DNA of 64,000 nt from Prevotellamassilia timonensis (GTDB lineage: Bacteria; Bacteroidota; Bacteroidia; Bacteroidales; Bacteroidaceae), in contig NZ_LT629845.1 in the NCBI RefSeq assembly GCF_900106785.1, positions 862,778-926,777 on the forward strand, given 5' to 3'. Under the pieces are notes generated by a model. That model worked only from the letters and a program-made list of their open reading frames with translations, made no database searches and was not told the origin of the DNA. The position numbers and the translations under genes are program-made. Shown here piece after piece: positions 21,039 to 30,065 of this stretch (the stretch's first letter is position 1; each line of letters starts with the position of its first letter).

Positions 21039-21779
21039 ATGATTAAGAAAGAAGAAGTTATATCTTTTGTATGGCAACATATTCTGCTGCTCGTTTCGCT
21101 CTATGTAATGACTTTCGGAGTCGCAGCATGTGTGCGAAGTCAGTTAGGTTCAAGTGTTATTTCCACCATTCCTTACGTGATGGCTTCGGCAGGAACTATT
21201 CTTGACTACATTCCCCGATGGACTATCGGTGGCTACACTATCATGATGAACGCCATCTTCGTGGTGCTGCAGATTCTGATTCTGAGAAGAAACTTCGAGT
21301 GGGTGCAACTCTTCCAGCTCGTCATCGGCTTTTTCTTCGGAATGCTCATAGACCTCAACGTGGTGCTTACGGAGTGGATGGTTTCAGAAAATATTCTGGT
21401 CAATGCCCTTGTGCAGATAGCCGGTTGCACCATCCTTGGTTTCGGAATCGCCATGGAGGTGAAGTGCGGCTCAGTAACCATGCCTGGCGAGGGCATTTCC
21501 ATCGCCATTCACAAGGTTACCGGCTGGCCATTCCCTAAAGCCAAGATTCGGGTGGACATCACGCTCGTGGTCTTAGCCGTCTTGTTCTGTTTCCTACTTC
21601 TCGGTTCATGGAAATGGGAGATTGTGGGCATCGGAACGCTCTTCGCCATGGTCTATGTAGGAGTTACGGTTCGCCTATTCAATAAACATCTTGCGTGGTT
21701 CGACCGCCTGCTCCACTATCGCCCAGGCTGCCGCAGATATGTTTACGGACTGGCTCGATACATAAGAAGACAGATATAA
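21039..21779 (+). CDS. YczE/YitT-like integral membrane protein (DUF6198 type)
   Basis: A 246-residue membrane protein with five or six hydrophobic segments (about 12-30, 65-82, 90-108, 118-137, 175-195, 198-212). The layout resembles YczE/YyaS-type proteins: a first segment VMTFGVAACVRSQLGSS, then a conserved loop with VKCGSVTMPGEGISIAIHK. Roles in transport have been proposed for relatives, but none can be assigned here. It directly abuts the 81-residue gene upstream. Confidence 0.7.
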   Translation: MIKKEEVISFVWQHILLLVSLYVMTFGVAACVRSQLGSSVISTIPYVMASAGTILDYIPRWTIGGYTIMMNAIFVVLQILILRRNFEWVQLFQLVIGFFFGMLIDLNVVLTEWMVSENILVNALVQIAGCTILGFGIAMEVKCGSVTMPGEGISIAIHKVTGWPFPKAKIRVDITLVVLAVLFCFLLLGSWKWEIVGIGTLFAMVYVGVTVRLFNKHLAWFDRLLHYRPGCRRYVYGLARYIRRQI

Positions 21780-22034
21780 CATCAAGATTATTTAAGTTCA
21801 ACGGATAAAGTTAGACTTTTTTTACGTCGGATTTGAAATCCACCGTTAAAATATAAAGAACGAAACATATCTGATTACTATGATGAATGGGATTTATTGG
21901 AAAGGCATTAAGCAACGGATAGGCAGGTTCTTTGAGAAGGTGCACGAATGTATTCTTATCTTTACCGACTGGCTGGGGTAAGCGCACATAGTAGATAGAC
22001 TGCGTAAATAGACTGCAAAACATTGAAATAATTG

Positions 22035-22556
22035 ATGGAAACAGAAAGAATTTTACTTCGCCATTGGCAGGAATCGGATGCCGAGGCGCTCTTCAAGTAC
22101 GCCTCAGACCATGATGTAGGACCTCGTGCAGGATGGCCAGTACATAAATCTGTAGAAGAAAGTCGGGAGATAATCCAGACATTTTTCCATAATGACACGA
22201 CATGGGCGATTGTGTTGAAAGAGACTGGCGAGGCTATCGGCTGCATCGGCTACTACACCCATGAAACCAGCAACATCCCTATCGGAGAGAACGACTGTGA
22301 GGTGGGCTATTGGGTAGGAAAGCCTTATTGGAACAAAGGAATCTGCACCGAAGCCTTGAAATTGATGATTGACTACTGCATACAAGTGAAGCATTTCGAA
22401 AACATATGGGCAGACCATTTCATCGGCAATCCTGCATCGGGAAAAGTCCTGGAGAAATGCGGTTTCGCAGACACCGGAATGCTGAACCAATGCAGCCAGC
22501 TCGTGGGTGGTGACAAGAATATGGTAAAAGTATTTAAGTACAAAGGAGAAAAATAA
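22035..22556 (+). CDS. GNAT family N-acetyltransferase
   Basis: A 173-residue RimJ/RimL-type acetyltransferase. The N-terminal ETERILLRHWQESDAEALFKYASD is the standard opening of this group. The acetyl-CoA site is near GYWVGKPYWNKGICTEALKLM (about 94-114), where the R/Q-x-x-G-x-G/A loop appears as PYWNKGICTEA. The final strand-helix GNPASGKVLEKCGF matches family motif B. ATG 22035 is chosen over the preceding TTG. The next gene starts at the base after this stop codon. Confidence 0.88.
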   Translation: METERILLRHWQESDAEALFKYASDHDVGPRAGWPVHKSVEESREIIQTFFHNDTTWAIVLKETGEAIGCIGYYTHETSNIPIGENDCEVGYWVGKPYWNKGICTEALKLMIDYCIQVKHFENIWADHFIGNPASGKVLEKCGFADTGMLNQCSQLVGGDKNMVKVFKYKGEK

Positions 22557-23231
22557 ATGAATACGGATTTCCCGAAAATATATTCGGCCACAGGCATGAT
22601 GGAGCTGATTCAGAAGATCGGTTTCCTCCCTCTCCTTGATAGTGGCATTGAAGGTTTCTCTGCCGAGTACATCGTAGATGAAGACTGTCGATATGTGACA
22701 TTTCCTGAAGGCGGTTGGGATTGGCCGCTATGGAAATGGAAGGGCGAAATTGTGCAGGAAATGCCGTGTATGTATGGAAAATTCTTTAACAAGAAAGCAG
22801 GATTCATCAGCCAGGAATGGTGGCCCGACTTCTGCAACTACAGAAGAAGCAAATTTCCTCGTCCAGATGAAGATTCAATAGAAGGAACCATTCTCAGCAC
22901 GCTTCAATCTACTGGCAGTCTCATCACAAGAGAACTTCGGGCAGCCTGTGGTTTCACAGGTAAGGGAATGAGAAGCAAGTTTGACGGTTATCTCACCCGA
23001 TTGGAAATGGCGACTTACATCGTGACCGAGGATTTCATTTATCCTCGCGACAAGCACAATCATGAATATGGCTGGGGGTGGTCGCTGCTCAATACACCCG
23101 AAGATCTCTATGGCAGGGAGGCTTTCCAATGCAATCGCACTCCCCAAGAGTCTTATAAGAGAATTTTCGAGCATCTGAAAGAGATTCTGTCTGATGCTTC
23201 GGATAAACAGATTATTAAATTAATTGGATAA
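22557..23231 (+). CDS. AlkZ-related protein
   Basis: A 224-residue soluble protein resembling the AlkZ/YcaQ winged-helix DNA glycosylase superfamily as annotated in Bacteroidales. The N-terminal part has GWDWPLWKWKG (about 59-69). The middle (about 115-160) reads STLQSTGSLITRELRAACG...GMRSKFDGYLTRLEMATYI, a winged-helix layout. The catalytic QxQ motif of true AlkZ glycosylases is not evident, so base-excision activity is doubtful. It sits in a DNA-damage and stress-related run with the AlkD-like gene. Confidence 0.65.
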   Translation: MNTDFPKIYSATGMMELIQKIGFLPLLDSGIEGFSAEYIVDEDCRYVTFPEGGWDWPLWKWKGEIVQEMPCMYGKFFNKKAGFISQEWWPDFCNYRRSKFPRPDEDSIEGTILSTLQSTGSLITRELRAACGFTGKGMRSKFDGYLTRLEMATYIVTEDFIYPRDKHNHEYGWGWSLLNTPEDLYGREAFQCNRTPQESYKRIFEHLKEILSDASDKQIIKLIG

Positions 23232-23256
23232 AAAAATCAAATTAATTAGGATAAAA

Positions 23257-23772
23257 ATGAGAAAGAAATCAAGAGCAATGGATAGTGAGTGGGCTTTGGA
23301 AGTAATGCACAAGGCTCCGTATATAACGGTCAGTTTTATTGACGAAGACGGCAAGCCTTATGGTTTACCCCTGTCACTCGCATCAGATGATGATGTGAAT
23401 TGGTATTTTCATGGTGCCTTGGAAGGCAAGAAGCTGGAGGCAATCAAGGCTCACCCCGAGGTTTGCCTTTCAGCCGTAACCCGTTGTGCGCCTACGGTTG
23501 GTCCAAAAGACGGCAGTTTCACCCTGCAATTCAAATCAGCCATCGCATTCGGTAAGGCTGAAATAGTGACAGATGAAGCAGAAAAGATTCATGGTCTCCA
23601 ACTAATCTGTGAGCGCTTCCTTCCTCAACACATGGATGCTTTCGACCAGAGCATCGCCCGTTCCCTATCGCGCACGGTTGTAGTTCGCATCACACTTACT
23701 GAGCCACCAACCGGCAAGCGCAAGCAGTATGATAAAGAAGGCGTGGAAATGAAATATGGAAGAATGGAATAA
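23257..23772 (+). CDS. Pyridoxamine 5'-phosphate oxidase family protein (Nim-like)
   Basis: A 171-residue FMN-binding split-barrel protein. MRKKSRAMDSEWALEVMHK, PYGLPLSL and NWYFHGALEGKKLEAIKAH match the group containing the NimA-type 5-nitroimidazole reductases, including the His in the YFHGA block. Nim proteins can reduce nitroimidazoles to inactive amines, but many relatives are housekeeping flavoproteins and resistance cannot be claimed from sequence. ATG 23257 is preferred: an in-frame TTG at 23224 overlaps the upstream gene and adds non-family residues. Confidence 0.8.
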   Translation: MRKKSRAMDSEWALEVMHKAPYITVSFIDEDGKPYGLPLSLASDDDVNWYFHGALEGKKLEAIKAHPEVCLSAVTRCAPTVGPKDGSFTLQFKSAIAFGKAEIVTDEAEKIHGLQLICERFLPQHMDAFDQSIARSLSRTVVVRITLTEPPTGKRKQYDKEGVEMKYGRME

Positions 23773-23817
23773 AGAGGCAATTGCTCCTTCTACGTTGCAT
23801 TATAAAACTAAGAATTT

Positions 23818-24564
23818 ATGACTTTACTTCAAGAAAGACTGTTCGCCATGCAGGATAAACAGTATGCTGCTTTCCAGTCCAAACTGACACCGGGAGTGCC
23901 TGTGGAGAGTTTCATAGGCATTCGTGTACCTGTGCTTCGCAAGTTTGCAAAAGAGTTTACAAAGGAGGCAGAATGTGAAGATTTCCTGCATCAGTTTCCT
24001 CACGAATACTACGATGAGAACATGCTTCACGGTCTCCTCATTTCCGAGGTGAAGGACTACAAGGAATGCATTCGACTTACAGACAAATTCCTGCCATTCG
24101 TGGACAACTGGGCAGTTTGCGACATCATGTCTCCGAAGGTGTTTGCCAAGCACAAGAAGGAACTATTGGCGAAGATCAAGACTTGGAGTAAATCATCACA
24201 CGTTTATACCTGTCGTTTTGGAATAGAGACACTTATGTCTCATTATCTGGATAAAGACTTCAAGGCAGAATATCTTGAAATTCCTGCATCAGTAAGGAGC
24301 GAAGAGTATTACGTGAATATGATGGTAGCCTGGTTCTTCGCCACGGCTCTTGCCAAGCAATGGGACGCAACGATTCCTTACATCGAACAAAACCGCCTTG
24401 CTCCCTGGACGCACAACAAGACCATCCAGAAAGCCATCGAGAGCTACAGAATCACGCCCGAACAGAAGGAATATCTGCAGACCTTGAAGTTTTTCGTTAA
24501 GCCAAATGAGCGGAGTCAAGTTTACTTGAACTCTGCCATGGCAAGAAAACGTGTCACGAAGTAA
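23818..24564 (+). CDS. DNA alkylation repair protein (AlkD-like)
   Basis: A 248-residue all-helical HEAT-like repeat protein of the AlkD family, glycosylases that remove bulky or cationic alkylated bases. Seen: IGIRVPVLRKFAKEF (about 28-42), YDENMLHGLLISEV (about 62-75), and the diagnostic FVDNWAVCDIMSPK (about 97-110), which includes the Trp-Asp pair near the catalytic aspartate. A C-terminal basic tail follows. Length fits the family. It is 45 bp downstream of the Nim-like gene and 14 bp upstream of the RNase-H-like gene. Confidence 0.85.
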   Translation: MTLLQERLFAMQDKQYAAFQSKLTPGVPVESFIGIRVPVLRKFAKEFTKEAECEDFLHQFPHEYYDENMLHGLLISEVKDYKECIRLTDKFLPFVDNWAVCDIMSPKVFAKHKKELLAKIKTWSKSSHVYTCRFGIETLMSHYLDKDFKAEYLEIPASVRSEEYYVNMMVAWFFATALAKQWDATIPYIEQNRLAPWTHNKTIQKAIESYRITPEQKEYLQTLKFFVKPNERSQVYLNSAMARKRVTK

Positions 24565-24578
24565 AAGATAAAATAATT

Positions 24579-25103
24579 ATGACACAAGACACTTCTATAT
24601 ATTACGTTTGGATAGGTGGCTCATGTGATTATGCCCATAAAGAACGAGCTGGTAGTGCTGCCGTTGTGATAGAACTGATAAAACAGCAAGAGCAGAGTCA
24701 AAAATGTTTGAACTCTGCCGAACCGCGACAGAAGAAGACTAAAGATCAACATCACGGCAACATCATCAGTCGTGATGTAATAAGCGACCTGCACACCACG
24801 GAGTTCCGCATGATGCTAACCCTTATGATCAAGGTAATGCAGGAAATCCCGGAAGGTTCCAACATTCTCTTCCTAACCAATGCTGCCTATATTCGGAATT
24901 TTGACAAGTCCCCAACATCAGAATCTGCTAATCCTGATTTGATTGTTCAATGCATCGAGAAAAAGGAAAGACACAACTCTGTCGAAGTCAAGATTGTGCA
25001 ATATCACAAGAGTCCATTGCTGATCGAGACCCATAATATGGCCACCGAAGCAATGGCCAAGACAAGGAAAGAGTTTCATCAAACGCAAGAACAAAAAAAC
25101 TAA
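24579..25103 (+). CDS. Putative RNase H-fold protein
   Basis: A 174-residue protein of uncertain function. Its order of elements suggests an RNase HI-like fold. An N-terminal strand pair reads YYVWIGGSCDYAHKERAGSA (about 9-28), followed by an insert. TTEFRMMLTLMIKVMQEI (about 73-90) resembles the helix with the catalytic Glu, then a strand SNILFLTNAAYI and a late Asn-Met-Ala helix (ETHNMATEAM). The usual catalytic carboxylates are not all evident, so it may be inactive. It is the last gene of the accessory run, before a terminator-like hairpin. Confidence 0.45.
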   Translation: MTQDTSIYYVWIGGSCDYAHKERAGSAAVVIELIKQQEQSQKCLNSAEPRQKKTKDQHHGNIISRDVISDLHTTEFRMMLTLMIKVMQEIPEGSNILFLTNAAYIRNFDKSPTSESANPDLIVQCIEKKERHNSVEVKIVQYHKSPLLIETHNMATEAMAKTRKEFHQTQEQKN

Positions 25104-25115
25104 TTTAAAGCAACT

Positions 25116-25198
25116 AACGCCATGTAAAGCACTTTGATGCATACCAACATTTTTTTGTCATACATCAAATTGCTTTACATGGCGTTCTTCTTTCTTTT
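25116..25198 (+). terminator. Strong hairpin with pyrimidine-rich tail
   Basis: Arms 25116-25139 and 25163-25186 pair at 23 of 24 positions (AACGCCATGTAAAGCA... against its complement), followed by a T-rich run to 25200. It ends the accessory gene run. Confidence 0.7.
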
Positions 25199-25569
25199 TT
25201 ATTGCTGTCCGGTTAACCCATTCTGATATTATCGCTCACGGATCGCACCGATTGCACGGATTTTTTGGCTTATGCAACGTGCTTTAGCACCACGGAGATG
25301 ACGGATTTTACGGATTTTGTGAGCATTGCATGCTCACTTCGCTATTAGCTCGTTGCTGCGACCAGGTACCTTACTACATAATCAGTGCTAACGTAATTCG
25401 CCACGGGTACGTTACGGGCCAATAGCGAGGTGAGCATGCAATGCTCACAAAATCCGTAAAATCCGTCATCTCCGTGGTGCTAAAGCACATTGCATAAGCC
25501 AAAAAATCCGTGCAATCGGTGCGATCCGTGAGCGATAATATCAGAATGGGGTAACCGGACAGCAATAAA
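25198..25569. repeat. ~370-bp long-palindrome element, copy 1
   Basis: A giant near-perfect inverted repeat with outer arms from TTTATTGCTGTCCGGTTA to its complement at 25552-25569. It includes internal blocks such as CGGATTTTACGGATTTTG and a nested palindrome GTGAGCAT-tgc-ATGCTCAC. The centre (about 25345-25430) is less symmetric. No ORF is supported. A near-identical element lies at 27551-27919. Confidence 0.9.
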
Positions 25570-25589
25570 TTTATAAAAGCCATAGGACG

Positions 25590-26144
25590 AGAAAGTGGCA
25601 CTTGGGACCTTTTACCATACTACAACAACTTACACACCGAGTATCTTACATCTTACACTAACACGCTGCAACTCATTGACAATCAACACTTTACTTAGTG
25701 TAAGATGTTACAAATGCCACTTACACGCAACCTACACGCCCCACACGCTGCCACACGGCACTAGCACGGGAGAATGACATCACGGCATAGGGGGGCAGAA
25801 AAGTCTGTTGCTCCGACTGATTTTTCTGCGTCCTTGTGCCGTATTATCTACTGCATACGTCCATGTTGACTGCGAGGTTGCGGGGTAAGGTGTGTAAGAT
25901 GTATGCAGGGGCGTGTATGATACTTTGAACTTATCTTACACTCTTGAAACCTCTGTATATCAACTTATTACGTACAAAAAGTGTAAGATGGCAGTAAAAG
26001 CACACACATTCTTTTACAAGAGGGGGGACGGCGAGGACGCAATTATTTGTGTACAAATTGTACACTTTTTTTGTTGGGTGCAATGCCTTGGTGTTACCTT
26101 TGCAGCACTTTACTTTTATATCAAACCAAATTGTATTGACTACC
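25590..26144 (+). repeat. Iteron-rich leader of the VapE-like gene, copy 1
   Basis: These ~550 non-coding bases are repeated, inverted, at 63270-63820 upstream of the deleted gene copy. The core GTGTAAGAT (or ATCTTACAC) recurs at about 25643, 25650, 25694, 25891, 25931 and 25979 in both orientations. A long stem (about 25774-25844, ACGGCATAGG against its complement) is kept in both copies despite base changes. Bacteroidetes promoter box TACCTTTG lies at 26094, ~50 bp before the start codon. It looks like a replication or regulatory region. Confidence 0.75.
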
Positions 26145-27512
26145 ATGAAACAAATGCTTAACAGAATGTTGCGCTATGCCGATGCCATTGTGAAACGTGG
26201 CGTTGACAAACTGATAGACGCCATTGCGCATAGCGCGGAACCACAAAGTAAAAACACTATAACGCCCCAGCGAAAAAAACGCATGGGCAACGACACCGAC
26301 TGCGCACCGCAAACAGCTGGCAGCACCACGAACTGCGGTCTGACCGAACAAGCCATCAGTCTTATGGACGAACTGTACGACATTCGATACAATGTGCTTG
26401 ACCGCACGCCCGAAGTGCAACGGCGCGACCAGGCGGACAAGGGGTTTGTGCCCGTGAGCAAACTGGTGCGCAACACGATGGTGATTGACTTGCACAAACG
26501 GGGCTGCATGGTATGGAACAATGATGTGGACCGCATTGTGGAGTCGGCCTACATGCCGCAGTATCACCCCTTCAGCGCTTATTTGCAGTCACTGCCCCAG
26601 TGGGACGGCACCGACCGCGTGGGTCCACTGGCCGAACGGGTGAGCACCGATGCGCTGTGGTGCCTGGTGTTCGGGCGCTGGCTGCGCTGCATGGTGGCTG
26701 GTTGGGTGCAGGCCACAACGGGCGACGCAAGCACCTGTGGCAATGCCATGATACCGCTGTTGGTGAGCGAGGAACAGGGTGTGCGCAAAAGTACGTTTTG
26801 CCGCATGTTGCTGCCTCCCGAACTGCGCAATTACTACACCGACAAGTTTGAACTGGCCGGCGACGAGCGTCTTGAACTGGCGCTGTCGCGCTTTGCGCTT
26901 GTCAATCTTGACGAGTTTGACCGCTACAACAAGTTGCACAACGCCAAACTTAAAAATTTGGTACAACTTGGCACCATGCAGGCGCGCCGCCCTTATGCTG
27001 CCGGGTTCAGTAAAATGGCCCGTGTGGCCTCGTTTATAGGTACCAGTAACAGGTTCGACCTCTTGACCGACCCTACGGGCAGCCGCCGTTTTTACTGTCA
27101 GGAGGTGAAGCGCGTCATAGACTGTGACACGCCGCTCGACTATGCACAACTTTATGCACAGTTGCTACACGAGGTGAAAAACGGCGAGATTACGTACTTC
27201 ACGCATACTGAGGAGGAGCAGATACAACAGCACAATCGTTTATATTACCAGGCGTCGCCCCTGCGCGAGTGTTTTGCAAGGTTGTTTGAGTTTGCGCCCG
27301 TTGGCAGCGGGCGAGAGGTGTCGGATATAGAGGGTGAATGGTTGACGGCCACTGCCATTTTGCTCGAAATAAAGCGTGCCATGCGCGGTATGGGACAGAA
27401 GTTCACGGCCGTGGCATTAGGGCGTGAACTGGTGCAGCTGCAAGTGCCTCGGCGGCGCAGCAGCAAAGCTACATTGTACTATGTAAGGCGCAAGCATGAC
27501 GAGGGGTGCTGA
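26145..27512 (+). CDS. VapE/VirE-like P-loop NTPase (primase-helicase type)
   Basis: A 455-residue protein of the virulence-associated E group, related to helicases of phage and plasmid primases. The core (about 165-330) includes YLQSLPQWDGTDRV, then MIPLLVSEEQGVRKSTFCRM (a degenerate P-loop, EQGVRKST in place of GxxGxGKS/T), LALSRFALVNLDEFD (Walker B, DEFD), and SFIGTSNRFDLLTDPTGSRRF (sensor region). The N-terminal ~60 residues are basic. ATG 26145 is chosen because the promoter box lies at 26094 and the related copy starts at the same place. Base composition is clearly more GC-rich than its neighbours, suggesting transfer. It is bracketed by two long palindromes. Confidence 0.75.
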   Translation: MKQMLNRMLRYADAIVKRGVDKLIDAIAHSAEPQSKNTITPQRKKRMGNDTDCAPQTAGSTTNCGLTEQAISLMDELYDIRYNVLDRTPEVQRRDQADKGFVPVSKLVRNTMVIDLHKRGCMVWNNDVDRIVESAYMPQYHPFSAYLQSLPQWDGTDRVGPLAERVSTDALWCLVFGRWLRCMVAGWVQATTGDASTCGNAMIPLLVSEEQGVRKSTFCRMLLPPELRNYYTDKFELAGDERLELALSRFALVNLDEFDRYNKLHNAKLKNLVQLGTMQARRPYAAGFSKMARVASFIGTSNRFDLLTDPTGSRRFYCQEVKRVIDCDTPLDYAQLYAQLLHEVKNGEITYFTHTEEEQIQQHNRLYYQASPLRECFARLFEFAPVGSGREVSDIEGEWLTATAILLEIKRAMRGMGQKFTAVALGRELVQLQVPRRRSSKATLYYVRRKHDEGC

Positions 27513-27550
27513 ACATTCAGTACGCGCCATTAAACGGTGCATATTGAGAA

Positions 27551-27919
27551 ATATTGCTGTCTGGTTAACCCATTCTGATATTATCGCTCACGGATAGCAC
27601 CGATTGCACGGATTTTTTTGCTCGTGCAACGTGCTTTAGCACCACGGAGACGACGGATTTTACGGATTTTGTGAGCATTGCATGCTCACTTCGCTATTAG
27701 CTCGTTGCTGCGACCAGGTACCTTACTACATAATCTGTGCTAACGTATTTCGCCAAGGGTACGTTACGAGCTAATAGCGAAGTGAGCATGCAATGCTCAC
27801 AAAATCCGTAAAATCCGTCATCTCCGTGGTGCTAAAGCACATTGCATAAGCCAAAAAATCCGTGCAATCGGTGCTATCCGTGAGCGATAATATCAGAATG
27901 GGTTAACCGGGCATCAATA
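27551..27919. repeat. ~370-bp long-palindrome element, copy 2
   Basis: The same palindromic element as at 25198-25569, with a handful of substitutions and the same orientation of its asymmetric centre (CTCGTTGCTGCGACCAGG). The two copies thus form direct repeats around the VapE-like unit. Confidence 0.9.
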
Positions 27920-27981
27920 ATTGAAAATCAGTGAGTTGCACCATTTGATTGGGTAAAAGAGGACACTAACTGAATAATACT

Positions 27982-28030
27982 AATAAACCTCGCGATTTTG
28001 GCTATATCAGCCAAAATCGCGAGGTTTATT
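27982..28030 (-). terminator. Terminator after the ROK gene
   Basis: Perfect 22-bp stem (27982-28003 and 28009-28030), loop ATATC, with A/T-rich flanks. It lies about 70 bp past the stop of the minus-strand ROK gene and could work in both directions. Confidence 0.75.
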
Positions 28031-28100
28031 TCGCAGATAATATGTATGCACATCACAACATCATACTATCCATGAGTTTTTCTTTGACAAATTGCAGATC

Positions 28101-29069
28101 TTATTCCCATCCCAAGGCACTTGCACCAAGCACTGCCGCCTCGCTGCCATTAAGAGCGGATATCAGCAATTTCGCCTCATTTTTGTACAAAAAGAGTATA
28201 TTTTCCTCGTATGCTTTGCGTAACGGCTGCATTAAGTACTCACCAGCCTTAGTCAATCCACCGAAGAATACAAAGGCTTCGGGAGAGCAGAAAGTGGCAA
28301 AGTCTGCACAAGCTGTACCCAATATGCGACCTGTGTAATTGAATATATCCAATGCCAACTTGTCACCCTTTTCAGCAGCTTTGAACACGTCGTATGATGT
28401 AATTTCGTCAGCCACCAAATCACGCAACAAACTCGCTTCGGAGCTATGTTCTAGGAATTCACGTGCAGTACGCGCAACACCAGTAGCAGAGGTGTATGCC
28501 TCCAAACAACCCTTACGACCACAACCACATGAGCGTGCATTGTCTGAATGGTCAATTACGAAATGACCTAATTCGCCGGCAAAGCCATCGCTTCCATATA
28601 CTACTCGTCCGTCTACGACTATACCAGAACCGACACCGGTGCCGAGAGTAATCATTATGAAGTTTTTCATGCCTCTGGCCACACCATATGTCATCTCACC
28701 CATGGCAGCGGCATTGGCATCGTTGGTAACTCGGACAGGAATGCCGAATACCTCTTCAAACAATTGAGCACAAGGTACAATACCCTTCCATGCCAAATTG
28801 GCTGCGTTTTCGATATTTCCAGTGTAATAGTTCGCATCGGGAGCACCAATGCCCATAGCGCGTATATTCTGTATGCCACCCACTTGGTCTAAAGCAGGCT
28901 GCAATGCTTCATACGCAGCTTTAACATAATCCTTGAAGTCGGGATATGCCTTGGTTGAAATAACTGTTTGTGACTTGATGTTGCCACGTTGGTCTACAAT
29001 GCCAAATACAGAGTTAGTACCACCCATATCAAGACCTATCACATAAGGCTTGTCTATATCTATTTCCAT
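28101..29069 (-). CDS. ROK family sugar kinase (glucokinase-like)
   Basis: A 322-residue cytosolic ROK-family kinase, probably phosphorylating glucose or an amino sugar with ATP. The phosphate-1 loop GLDMGGTNSVFGIVD is at residues 13-27. NDANAAAMGE is at about 117-126, the Asp of this block being the catalytic base. LGTGVGSGIVVDG is at about 142-154. The zinc-binding ROK signature follows as GHFVIDH...CGCGRKGCLEAYTS at about 168-195. Full length and intact. It is a single gene with its own terminator. The exact sugar cannot be told. Confidence 0.9.
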   Translation of the reverse strand: MEIDIDKPYVIGLDMGGTNSVFGIVDQRGNIKSQTVISTKAYPDFKDYVKAAYEALQPALDQVGGIQNIRAMGIGAPDANYYTGNIENAANLAWKGIVPCAQLFEEVFGIPVRVTNDANAAAMGEMTYGVARGMKNFIMITLGTGVGSGIVVDGRVVYGSDGFAGELGHFVIDHSDNARSCGCGRKGCLEAYTSATGVARTAREFLEHSSEASLLRDLVADEITSYDVFKAAEKGDKLALDIFNYTGRILGTACADFATFCSPEAFVFFGGLTKAGEYLMQPLRKAYEENILFLYKNEAKLLISALNGSEAAVLGASALGWE

Positions 29070-29326
29070 AAAAAGAGCTTTGATTGGTTATTGTTAGATG
29101 ATTGTGCAAATATACAACAAATCCCTTATTAATATGACAAATATGCTATGATTATTGCCCGCATTTCCCAATAATTACTTTTAATACAGGGAAAATGGTG
29201 TTGCGGTTACTACATTACAGCGTGTTGGAGAATTCAGCACTCTGAGCCATGTAATATGTGCCAACTGCGCATATTGTGCGCATATTGTGAGCTTAATAAT
29301 TCTATTAGCTCAGCAATTTTGTTTTC

Positions 29327-29581
29327 TTACTTCTTCTTGCGCAGTAACGACTTGATTTTACCAAAACGGTGTGCCAATTTATACATCATCATAAAGCCGT
29401 CATATACAGCAACAGCCCTTTCTACATGGTTAACCCATCGCTGCATTTTGGTATCTGCCTCTGGTGGTGCGAAAAGCGTATGCCATTTCAACGAAATTGA
29501 TTCTTCGCATTGAGAAATTCTCTTATCCAGTTCTCTCTTTCGTTTGTCAAGACTCTCAATTGTATATGCTTCCCTTGTCAT
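29327..29581 (-). CDS. Small hypothetical protein of the YtxH-holin operon
   Basis: An 84-residue basic, mostly helical protein (KRKRELDKRISQCEESI suggests a short coiled coil at about 11-30). It is the last of three tightly spaced minus-strand genes (7 bp after the holin-like gene). No known domain is recognised, and it is probably associated with the membrane partners encoded upstream. Confidence 0.75.
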   Translation of the reverse strand: MTREAYTIESLDKRKRELDKRISQCEESISLKWHTLFAPPEADTKMQRWVNHVERAVAVYDGFMMMYKLAHRFGKIKSLLRKKK

Positions 29582-29588
29582 GCTATTT

Positions 29589-29984
29589 CTATTTATTTGA
29601 ATTTACATCACTGCCTTTGCTGGCTGCTGGTTTTTCATCCAAGAACAAGTTGGCTATAAAGTTTGTTAGCGGACCTATTACAAACCTTTTCTTGTTAGCG
29701 TATACAATAACGCCCAATATTACATAAAAGGCAACTATTATAGCGTATGATGCTGTTTGGCTACCGATCAAGCCTTCCAATGCCGAGGCCACCATCATGG
29801 AAACGAACATTACAGCAAGACTTAGCAGCATGAACAATATGGCTCCTACGACGATAAAGGATAGTAACTGCGAAAGTTTGCTTACACAATTTATTTGCAA
29901 ACGTTCGTACCGTAATGTCACATCTTTCTTTATATCTCCCACTAATTGGGTGATGATGTCTATATTTTTGTCTGAAGAAAACAT
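29589..29984 (-). CDS. Phage holin family (DUF1469-like) membrane protein
   Basis: A 131-residue protein with two adjacent membrane helices (about 42-75 and 82-103) and short cytoplasmic ends, matching the PF07332/DUF1469 'phage holin family' proteins. Despite the name these are usually chromosomal envelope proteins in Bacteroidetes. It is the middle gene of the YtxH, holin-like and 84-aa set. Confidence 0.85.
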   Translation of the reverse strand: MFSSDKNIDIITQLVGDIKKDVTLRYERLQINCVSKLSQLLSFIVVGAILFMLLSLAVMFVSMMVASALEGLIGSQTASYAIIVAFYVILGVIVYANKKRFVIGPLTNFIANLFLDEKPAASKGSDVNSNK

Positions 29985-30065
29985 ATTTGCAATAAAAATA
30001 GAGTCAAGGAAAGGGCTACCACATAATGAGGATAACGCTTTCCCTGACTCTTGAGTTGTATTACA

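Noticed and set aside
25640-25990. CRISPR array
   Set aside because: The repeats are about 9-11 bp, in both orientations and irregularly spaced. No cas genes were seen anywhere in the window.
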